Assembly: GCA_934089275.1 (NCBI GenBank)
Contig: CAKOJJ010000003.1
Span: forward strand, 1 to 64,000
DNA: 64,000 nucleotides
From: an uncultured Bacilli bacterium
GTDB lineage: Bacteria > Bacillota_I > Bacilli_A > RF39 > UBA660
Direction: 5' to 3'
Both the position numbers and the translations under genes were made by a program. The notes beneath the pieces are model-generated. The model was given only the letters and a program-made list of their open reading frames with translations, did no database searches and was not told the origin of the DNA. Positions 8,347 through 14,850 of this stretch are shown piece by piece (position 1 is the stretch's first letter; each line of letters starts with the position of its first letter).

Positions 8347-9099
8347 ATGAATGTAAGTGAATTAAAACATGAATTAATTAAACAAAAGAACTCTAAATTC
8401 AAAGGTAATATATATCATTATTCTCAAGTTAATTTTGCTTATAATTCAAATAAAATAGAAGGAAGTAGATTAACTAGTGATCAAACTGAAGCTATTTTTG
8501 ATACATCTTCTTTTATATCTAAAGCTGACGAATTAATTAAATTGGATGATGTAATTGAATCTAAAAATCATTTCAAATTATTTGATTACATGTTAGATAA
8601 TGTAGATCAAGTTTTAACTAAAGAAATGATGATTGAAATGCATAAAATATTAAAGAAGAACACCAGTGATGAAGATGATCCTAGATATAATGTTGGAGGA
8701 TTCAAAATAGTTCCTAATATGATAGGTGTTATAAACACGGTTGATACAACAAAACCAGAAAAAGTTGATGAAGAACTGGATAAATTATTAGATTTATATA
8801 ATTCTAAAAATAATATTACTTTAGAAGATATAATTGATTTTCATGTTAAATTTGAACGCATTCATCCGTTTGGAGACGGAAATGGTCGTGTTGGAAGAAT
8901 TATTATGTTTAAAGAATGTTTAAAAAATAATATAATTCCTTTTATCGTGCTTGATGATGATAAGCCTTACTATTTAAGAGGTTTAAAAGAATACGAAAAT
9001 GACAAAATGTTTTTAATTGATACTATAAAACATGAACAAGACGTTTATGAGGAAATATGTGAAGAACTATTAAGTTTTGATTTAAATGAAAATGATTAA
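8347..9099 (+). CDS. Fic family protein
   Basis: 250 residues. The Fic core is intact: H173-P-F-G-D-G-N-G-R-V-G-R184 contains the catalytic His, the acidic metal ligand and the anion-binding loop. An inhibitory helix motif S34-N-K-I-E-G39 ([ST]xxxE[GN]) lies N-terminal in the same chain, so it is probably a self-inhibited enzyme. Family members usually transfer AMP to protein hydroxyls; the target is unknown. There is no antitoxin gene beside it, as expected for internal inhibition. The ribosome site AAGGGAG is 8 nt upstream. Confidence 0.88.
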   Translation: MNVSELKHELIKQKNSKFKGNIYHYSQVNFAYNSNKIEGSRLTSDQTEAIFDTSSFISKADELIKLDDVIESKNHFKLFDYMLDNVDQVLTKEMMIEMHKILKKNTSDEDDPRYNVGGFKIVPNMIGVINTVDTTKPEKVDEELDKLLDLYNSKNNITLEDIIDFHVKFERIHPFGDGNGRVGRIIMFKECLKNNIIPFIVLDDDKPYYLRGLKEYENDKMFLIDTIKHEQDVYEEICEELLSFDLNEND

Positions 9100-9127
9100 A
9101 GAAATAGTCTTATTATTTATCATAAAG

Positions 9128-9153
9128 GCTTCTAGAAATAGAAGTTTTTTTAT
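9128..9153 (+). terminator. intrinsic terminator (copy 2 of a repeated hairpin)
   Basis: CTTCTA-gaaa-TAGAAG plus T-run, identical over about 25 nt to the hairpin at 8141-8166. It ends the Fic transcript. Confidence 0.75.
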
Positions 9154-9231
9154 GTTTTTGTAAATAAAGTGTATAGACTATTTATATATTTTTTTTATTG
9201 TAGTATATTTTTAAATAGGAGAGTGAAGAAA

Positions 9232-9432
9232 ATGATTTATCCATCAATTGATAAAATTTTAAAAACAGTTGAATCTAAGTATACTTTAGTTCATGTTGTT
9301 GCAAAAAGAAGTAGACAAATGCAAGAAACTAAACATTTCCAAATGAAGGAAAATGAATATGTTTCTAAAAAGGAAATTGGAAGAGCATTGGAAGAAATTG
9401 ATAAGGGATTAATTCATATTATAAAAAATTAA
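9232..9432 (+). CDS. rpoZ: RNA polymerase omega subunit
   Basis: The start at ATG 9232 follows AGGAGAG (9218-9224); 66 residues. 'MIYPSIDKILKTVESKYTLV' and 'KRSRQMQE' match the omega N-terminal helices, and 'YVSKKEIGRALEEIDKG' matches the conserved C-terminal part of Firmicute omega. It assists assembly of beta-prime in the polymerase. In many Firmicutes it sits with gmk; here it precedes a P-type ATPase, so the local order is rearranged. Confidence 0.88.
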   Translation: MIYPSIDKILKTVESKYTLVHVVAKRSRQMQETKHFQMKENEYVSKKEIGRALEEIDKGLIHIIKN

Positions 9433-9458
9433 TCTTTTTTTTGTAGGAAGGAAAAAAT

Positions 9459-12005
9459 ATGCAATTTTATAATAAAAAAATAGAAGAGATATTTGATGAG
9501 TTAGATACAAATGAATCAGGTCTTTCTTCTAAAGAAGCAGAGATAAGAATCTTAAAATATGGTAAAAATGAATTGGAAGAAAAAAAGAAACAGTCATGGT
9601 TTATAAAGTTTTTATCTCAGTTTAATGATTTAATGATTATTATTCTTTTAATTGTTGCAGTATTTTTAGTTTTTTATGGTATCTTTTTTAGTCATGAATA
9701 TACAGATGCGATTGTAATATTTGTTGTTGTATTAATTAATTCTATAATGGGATTTATTCAAGAAGAAAAAGCAGAAGTAACTTTAAATGATTTAAAAAAA
9801 TATTCTGTTTCAAAATGTAGGGTTAAAAGAGATGGAATTATTCACATAATAGATTCATCTTTAATTGTTCCTGGTGATATTGTTATTTATGAAGCAGGAG
9901 ATAAAGTAACTAGTGATGCAAGAATTATAAGCGAAAGTAATTTAAGTGTTGATGAATCAGCTTTAACAGGAGAATCTTTACCTGTTAGTAAAAGTAGTGA
10001 GGTTTTAGAGGGTAAAAGAATTATTCAAGATAGAACTAATATGCTTTTTTGTGGTTCAGTTATAACAAATGGAAAAGTAACGGCAGTTGTAGTATCAACT
10101 GGTATGCTTTCAGAAATTGGTCTTATTGCTGTATCTCTTAATACTCCATATGTAGTTCCGTCTCCTTTGGAAACTAAAATAAAAGAATTAAGTAAGAAAA
10201 TAACTATATTGATATTTTTTATAATTTTATTTATTTTTATATATGGACTTATAAATGGATACAAAATACTTGAAATACTTATGTTATGTGTTTCTTTATC
10301 AGTTGCAGCTATTCCAGAAGGACTTCCTGCTGTTATTACAATTACCTTATCAAATGGAGCCGCAGCTTTATTTAGAAAAAATACAGTTGTAAAACAAATA
10401 AGTGCAGTTGAAACTTTGGGTGCAGTAGATATAATTTGTTCAGATAAAACTGGAACTATTACTGAAAATAAAATGAAAGTTGTAAAAACTGATCTAGTTG
10501 ATGAAAAAATGTTTGAACTTATATCAGTGCTTTGTAATGATGCAATTATAGGTGATGAAGAGATTGGGGATCCAACGGAAATAAGTTTACTTAATTATGT
10601 TGGAAAAACTAAAATAAAAGAAATTAATGATGAGTATTATAGACTTGTAGATGCGCCTTTTGATAGTTCTAGAAAGATGATGAGTACTTTTGTTAGTAAT
10701 GATAAAAATTCATTTGTATTAGTAAAAGGAAGTCTAGAAAATTTATTAAAAAGATGTAATATAACTGATAAGGAAAAAGAAACAATATTAAAAAATGAAA
10801 AAGAAATGTCTGATGAATCTTTAAGAGTTATTGGATTTGCTTATAAAGAAGTAAAAAAAGAAATAAAATCTTCTAAGGAACTTTTAGATAATGAAAAAGA
10901 TTTAATTTATGTAGGTATTTGTGGAATGATTGATCCTCCTAGAAAAACCGTTAAGGCTTCAGTTTTAAAATGTAAAAAAGCTGGTATTAAACCTATAATG
11001 ATTACTGGAGACTCTTTAAATACAGCTATTAGCATTGCTAAAAGTGTAGGTATAATTGAAGATTCAAGTGAAGGTATTTTAGGAAGTGAACTTGATAACT
11101 ATACTGATGAAGAATTAAAGAGTGTTATCACAAAGTATTCAGTTTATGCTAGAGTAACTCCTGAGCATAAAAGAAGAATAGTTACAGTATTTCAAAGTAT
11201 GGGAAAAGTTGTTGCAATGACAGGAGATGGAGTAAATGATGCTCCAGCTATAAAAGATGCTCATGTTGGAATAGGTATGGGTATTACTGGTACTGAAGTT
11301 ACCAAGAATGTTGCTGATGTTATTCTTTTAGATGATTCATTTTCAACGATTGTTGATGCCGTAGAAGAGGGAAGAAGAATATATGCAAATATTAGAAATA
11401 ATATTGTTTATTCTTTATCAAGCAATTTTGCAGAGATATTTGTAGTGTTAATAAGTATGATATTTGGTTATAACATTTTGCTTCCAATACATATCTTATT
11501 TATTGATTTAGTAACTGATTCAATTCCAAGTATTTGTCTTTCTTATGAAAAAGCTGAAAAAGAGATTATGAATCAAGATCCTCGAGGACTTAATAAACCA
11601 ATGTTTACTAAATTTGTTTGGGGAGAAATTGTTATATCATCAATAATTGAAACTATATTTGTTTTAGCGACTTATTTTATAGGTTTAAAATATTTTTCAA
11701 ATGATGTTGCTTCAACTTTAGCTTTATTATCACTTGTAATGCAAGAAATAATCTATGCATTTAGTTGTCGTAACTTAAAGAAATATATTTTTAAAGAGGG
11801 AATGTTTTCTAATAAGGCATTTAATATTGGAATATCGATTTTGCTTATAATTGAGGCTTTAGTATTTCTAACACCAATTGGTAATATTATAAATGTTGTA
11901 GCTGTTGATATAAAAACAATTTTGTTAGTTGTTTTATTTAACTTGTTGGCATTTATAATTTATGAAATAGCTAAAGTTAAAATATCAAAATTATTAAAAG
12001 ATTAA
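9459..12005 (+). CDS. calcium-transporting P-type ATPase (P2-type)
   Basis: 848 residues, a full-length cation P-ATPase. The N-terminal cation-ATPase domain is followed by TGES (170-173, actuator), PEGLP in the fourth membrane helix (286-290, typical of Ca pumps), the phosphorylation site D329-K-T-G-T, and TGDGVNDAP in the P-domain hinge. The C-terminus has the usual remaining membrane helices. Family knowledge predicts ATP-driven export of Ca2+ from the cytoplasm; Mn or other ions cannot be excluded. It follows rpoZ by 26 nt with a GGAAGGA ribosome site, so the two may share a transcript. Confidence 0.9.
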   Translation: MQFYNKKIEEIFDELDTNESGLSSKEAEIRILKYGKNELEEKKKQSWFIKFLSQFNDLMIIILLIVAVFLVFYGIFFSHEYTDAIVIFVVVLINSIMGFIQEEKAEVTLNDLKKYSVSKCRVKRDGIIHIIDSSLIVPGDIVIYEAGDKVTSDARIISESNLSVDESALTGESLPVSKSSEVLEGKRIIQDRTNMLFCGSVITNGKVTAVVVSTGMLSEIGLIAVSLNTPYVVPSPLETKIKELSKKITILIFFIILFIFIYGLINGYKILEILMLCVSLSVAAIPEGLPAVITITLSNGAAALFRKNTVVKQISAVETLGAVDIICSDKTGTITENKMKVVKTDLVDEKMFELISVLCNDAIIGDEEIGDPTEISLLNYVGKTKIKEINDEYYRLVDAPFDSSRKMMSTFVSNDKNSFVLVKGSLENLLKRCNITDKEKETILKNEKEMSDESLRVIGFAYKEVKKEIKSSKELLDNEKDLIYVGICGMIDPPRKTVKASVLKCKKAGIKPIMITGDSLNTAISIAKSVGIIEDSSEGILGSELDNYTDEELKSVITKYSVYARVTPEHKRRIVTVFQSMGKVVAMTGDGVNDAPAIKDAHVGIGMGITGTEVTKNVADVILLDDSFSTIVDAVEEGRRIYANIRNNIVYSLSSNFAEIFVVLISMIFGYNILLPIHILFIDLVTDSIPSICLSYEKAEKEIMNQDPRGLNKPMFTKFVWGEIVISSIIETIFVLATYFIGLKYFSNDVASTLALLSLVMQEIIYAFSCRNLKKYIFKEGMFSNKAFNIGISILLIIEALVFLTPIGNIINVVAVDIKTILLVVLFNLLAFIIYEIAKVKISKLLKD

Positions 12006-12007
12006 TG

Positions 12008-12040
12008 AAAATTACGCAATTTATTTTGCGTAATTTTTTT
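12008..12040 (+). terminator. intrinsic terminator
   Basis: AAATTACGCAA pairs with TTGCGTAATTT followed by T residues, ending the ATPase transcript. Confidence 0.8.
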
Positions 12041-12139
12041 ATTGTAATATTATTTGTAAAAAAGTAAACTTTACACACAATAAAAATAAAGATTATATAT
12101 TACAACAAAAGTGTAGTATAATAATTTTGTACAGTATAT

Positions 12140-12202
12140 AATTTGACAAAATAACGTAAACCCTTCAAAACGACTTGAAAATCGGGGGGGGTATTATAAA
12201 AT
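12140..12202 (+). promoter_or_regulatory. conserved promoter block with G8 tract (copy 1)
   Basis: This roughly 63-nt block is repeated almost base for base at 60143-60205, at the same distance from a homologous gene. It holds TTGACA (12143-12148), the symmetric half-sites TTCAA (12164-12168) and TTGAA (12175-12179), a run of eight G (12184-12191) and TATTATAAAAT. One reading is a -35 of TTGAAA (12175-12180) and a -10 of TATAAA or TAAAAT (12195-12202), which puts the G-run in the spacer. The -35/-10 assignment is inference; the conservation is seen directly. Confidence 0.6.
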
Positions 12203-12227
12203 AAAAATGTAGAAAGTAGGAAAGAAT

Positions 12228-13076
12228 ATGAAAAAGAAAAGTATGCTTATAGTAGCAATATTACTGATGTCAATTGGCTTTGCAGCAGTATCAACAACAT
12301 TAGTAATAAATGGAAATGCGAATGTAAGCGAAAACAATGAAGATTTCAGTGTAATCTTCACAGCTGCAAGTATAGATGGAAAGGATGTATATAGTTCAGT
12401 AATAGATGATACAAAGAAGATAATTACTTTTGAAACAAGTGAATTAAAAACACTTAATCAAACTTCAATACTAACATATGAAGTAACAAACAATTCAAGT
12501 AATTATGATGCAGAAGTAAGTGTAACATGTGTACCAAAAGACGGAACAACAGCAAAATATACAAGTATTAAAAATAAGTTAGATAATGATGTAACGAAAG
12601 TATTAGCAAAAAGTTCAGTAAATGGAACATTAACAATAACATTAGATAAAACATCAACAGAAGAAGTAAGTGAAGAATATACATGCAAGTTAGAATTCAA
12701 TGCCGTAGAAAGAGATACATTAGGAGAAGAAACAACATATTATTATAAGTTTGGAACACCAACAACATCAAGTACAACAGATTATACAACGTTAGGTCAT
12801 AACGTATTTGCAAGATTAGGATCAGATAATTCAAAAGCAGTATGTATAAATGATAATGGATTATTTTGTATAAAACCAGGTGACTATGACAATTCGGTTT
12901 TAGCATTAAAAAATCATTTTGGAGAATCGGCTTGTGAAGACCGTGGTTCTTGGTTCGCCTGCGAATCTGATGCGTTCTACTGCGGTGCTGTTCCTGCTGG
13001 CCGCGTGGAATGCCGTGATTTCTCGACTGATAAGTACTGCCTTTTGGACCCTTCTGATTCTGTCATTTGCAGCTAA
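12228..13076 (+). CDS. secreted protein with shared N-terminal domain and variable Cys-rich C-terminus (DGR-target-like)
   Basis: 282 residues. An N-terminal signal/anchor (roughly residues 4-28) leads into a beta-rich domain to about residue 163 that is nearly identical to the protein at 60231. Residues 164-230 differ, and the last 50 or so are Cys-, Gly- and Ser-rich ('CEDRGSWFACESDAF...'). The DNA of that tail is about 52% GC by my count and uses CGT/CGC for Arg, GCC and TGC, whereas the body uses A-ending codons and AGA. That pattern fits a variable region copied from a separate template, as in diversity-generating retroelement targets; no reverse transcriptase is in this window. The ribosome site AAAGTAGGAAAG lies before the ATG. 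It probably acts at the cell surface, perhaps as a pilin-like or adhesive protein. Confidence 0.7.
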   Translation: MKKKSMLIVAILLMSIGFAAVSTTLVINGNANVSENNEDFSVIFTAASIDGKDVYSSVIDDTKKIITFETSELKTLNQTSILTYEVTNNSSNYDAEVSVTCVPKDGTTAKYTSIKNKLDNDVTKVLAKSSVNGTLTITLDKTSTEEVSEEYTCKLEFNAVERDTLGEETTYYYKFGTPTTSSTTDYTTLGHNVFARLGSDNSKAVCINDNGLFCIKPGDYDNSVLALKNHFGESACEDRGSWFACESDAFYCGAVPAGRVECRDFSTDKYCLLDPSDSVICS

Positions 13077-13095
13077 ATCTGTCTCCCTGAAGATA
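12928..13095 (+). other. putative DGR variable region, Cys-rich type
   Basis: A sharply bounded block of high GC and foreign codon usage at the 3' end of the gene, running about 20 nt past the stop codon (TCTGTCTCCCTGAAG). Extension past the stop is what a templated 3' cassette would give and is hard to explain by protein selection. The template repeat was not found in the window. Boundaries are approximate. Confidence 0.5.
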
Positions 13096-13203
13096 TCTAA
13101 AATCTATCTTTTAATTTATCAAGGATGTTGAGAACAAAACGAAGGCTAATTTTTCTATAAAGGCAATAAAAAGCACAAATTTTAGTTAAAAGTGCTAAAA
13201 TAG

Positions 13204-13231
13204 TTGACAAGTGCATAAAATTTGATATAAT
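13204..13231 (+). promoter_or_regulatory. sigma-A promoter of infC-rpmI-rplT
   Basis: TTGACA (13204-13209), a 16-nt spacer and TATAAT (13226-13231), near-consensus housekeeping signals. Transcription should begin near 13238. Confidence 0.85.
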
Positions 13232-13237
13232 GAATAT

Positions 13238-13404
13238 GTTTTAAAAAGGAAAGCGATGTATCCACATCCACCTGAGCTGCTAATATGGTGCTAGGTAAAA
13301 GGCTGAAAAATAGAAAAATTATTTATTTATAATTATACTATAATTAGGTTTTTAAGTGGATACAATTGTATTCACTTTTTAATTTGAATTTGGAGGTGCT
13401 TATC
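13238..13404 (+). promoter_or_regulatory. L20-type leader with terminator/antiterminator
   Basis: The 5' leader contains TGTATCCAC (13257-13265), perfectly complementary to GTGGATACA (13356-13364). The same downstream arm instead can pair with TGTATTCAC (13367-13375) to form a hairpin followed by T residues, an intrinsic terminator just before infC. These mutually exclusive pairings are the architecture of the Firmicute infC leader, where excess ribosomal protein L20 binds and promotes termination. The pairing is visible; L20 binding is inferred from the family. Confidence 0.75.
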
Positions 13405-13944
13405 ATAGCAAATATGAACAAAAAGAATGATGATTTACTTATCAATGAAAGAATTAAAGTTCCAGAACTTATGGTAATTGGACCAAATGGAGAACAAATG
13501 GGAACAAAAAAACTTGCTGATGCATTAACAATTGCAAATTTTGCAGGTTTAGATCTTGTTTTGATGAATCCAGGAAATGCTCGTCCAGTTGCTAAAATAA
13601 TGGATTATAACAAATTCAAGTATGAAAAAAACAAAAAGGCTAAAGATGCTTTAAAGAAACAAAAAGAAGGTGCTAGAGAAACTAAAGAGTATCGTTTATC
13701 ACCTAATATTGATGTTGGAGACTTTGAAACAAGAAAGAAAAGTGCTCAAAAGTATCTTGAAAAAGGTCATAAGATTAAAGTGTCTATCAGATTTAGAGGA
13801 CGTGAAATGGCTCATACTGAAATCGGTAGAGAAGTAATGATGCGTTTTTATGAATCACTTAAAGACATTAGTGAAATTGAAAGTGAACCAAAACTTGAAG
13901 GTCGTAATATGACTATGATGTTAGCCCCAAAGAAAGAAATGTAG
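13405..13944 (+). CDS. infC: translation initiation factor IF-3, probable ATA start
   Basis: IF-3 of 179 residues: N-terminal domain with 'LLINERIKVPELMVIGPNGE', a Lys-rich linker, and C-terminal domain with 'IRFRGREMAHTEIG' and 'LEGRNMTMMLAP'. It binds the 30S subunit and proofreads initiation. The strong ribosome site GGAGGTG (13392-13398) is 6 nt from ATA 13405 but 15 nt from the first in-frame ATG (13414), so ATA is the likely start. Rare starts (ATT, ATC, ATA) are typical of infC and allow IF-3 to repress its own translation. First gene of infC-rpmI-rplT. Confidence 0.93.
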   Translation: MANMNKKNDDLLINERIKVPELMVIGPNGEQMGTKKLADALTIANFAGLDLVLMNPGNARPVAKIMDYNKFKYEKNKKAKDALKKQKEGARETKEYRLSPNIDVGDFETRKKSAQKYLEKGHKIKVSIRFRGREMAHTEIGREVMMRFYESLKDISEIESEPKLEGRNMTMMLAPKKEM

Positions 13945-13953
13945 GAGGAAATT

Positions 13954-14142
13954 ATGGCAAAACAAAAAACACATAAAGCAACTAGTAAAATATTAAAAAA
14001 ACACAAAAGTGGCTTAATTACTTATAAGAAGAGTAATGGAAACCATAAGACAGCTAAAGATACTGCAAAAGCTGTTAGACAAAGAAGAAACAAAGGACAA
14101 TTAGCGAAAGGAATAGCTGACAGATTAAAAAATGTCATCTAG
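13954..14142 (+). CDS. rpmI: 50S ribosomal protein L35
   Basis: 62 residues, very basic, with the L35 pattern 'MAKQKTHKATSKILKKHKSG' and 'NHKTAKDTAKAVRQRR'. It sits 9 nt after infC with GGAGGAA as ribosome site, in the standard infC-rpmI-rplT order. Confidence 0.95.
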   Translation: MAKQKTHKATSKILKKHKSGLITYKKSNGNHKTAKDTAKAVRQRRNKGQLAKGIADRLKNVI

Positions 14143-14154
14143 TAGGTGGAAATA

Positions 14155-14694
14155 ATGACAAGAGTTAAAGGTGGATCTGTTGCTAAAAACAGACGTAGAA
14201 AAGTATTAAAAAGTGCAAAAGGATATTTTGGATCTAAACATAGATTATTCAAAACTGCACAAGAACAAACATTCCATAGTGGAGCATATGCTTATAGAGA
14301 TAGAAAACAAAATAAGAGAAACTTCAGAAAATTATGGATTACAAGAATCAACGCTGCATGCCGTATGAATGATATTAGTTATTCTAAATTCATTAACGGA
14401 TTATCAAAAGCTGGTGTTGAAATCAATAGAAAGATGTTAAGTGAAGTTGCAATCGATAATCCAGCATTATTTACTTCATATGCTAACATTGCTAAAGATG
14501 CTTTAGCTGGTAAAACAGTTAAAACTGAAACTAAAAAAGTTGAAACAAAAGAAGTAAAAGAAGTTAAATCTGAAGAAACAAAAGATTTATCTAAATTAAC
14601 TGTAGCTGAATTAAAAGAAATGGCTAAAGATAAAAAAATCGAAGGTTATACTTCTATGAAAAAAGCTGAATTAGTTGATGCTTTATCTAAATAA
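14155..14694 (+). CDS. rplT: 50S ribosomal protein L20 with C-terminal Rho-N/SAP-like extension
   Basis: The start at ATG 14155 follows TAGGTGG (14143-14149). Residues 1-118 are ordinary L20 ('[19 protein letters not shown]', '[16 protein letters not shown]'). Normal L20 ends near there; this one continues to 179 through a charged Lys/Glu linker (120-142) into '[19 protein letters not shown]' and '[12 protein letters not shown]', a helix-extended-helix of the Rho N-terminal (SAP-like) type. Such modules often bind nucleic acid. L20 assembles the large subunit and represses its own operon through the leader, so the added domain could affect either job. It ends the operon. Confidence 0.93.
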   Translation: MTRVKGGSVAKNRRRKVLKSAKGYFGSKHRLFKTAQEQTFHSGAYAYRDRKQNKRNFRKLWITRINAACRMNDISYSKFINGLSKAGVEINRKMLSEVAIDNPALFTSYANIAKDALAGKTVKTETKKVETKEVKEVKSEETKDLSKLTVAELKEMAKDKKIEGYTSMKKAELVDALSK

Positions 14695-14718
14695 TAATTA
14701 TTTAATATAATTGAGTTA

Positions 14719-14747
14719 AAAATTGGTAAATATTACCAATTTTTTTA
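14719..14747 (+). terminator. intrinsic terminator of infC operon
   Basis: AATTGGTAA-tat-TTACCAATT followed by seven T. Confidence 0.8.
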
Positions 14748-14850
14748 ATTAATTTATTGCAAGTTTATGTATATTACTTTATAATTAATATAGAAAATTA
14801 TAATCAATATTTATATTCTCTTTATAATTTTTTCGACAGGAGTGATTCAT

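Noticed and set aside
8347..9099. Fic protein as half of a toxin-antitoxin pair
   Set aside because: No small antitoxin gene adjoins it, and the inhibitory motif is in the same chain, which marks a self-inhibited Fic enzyme.
12140..12202. Known riboswitch upstream of the variable surface genes
   Set aside because: The conserved block is short and matches none of the riboswitch consensus cores I know; promoter/operator function fits better.
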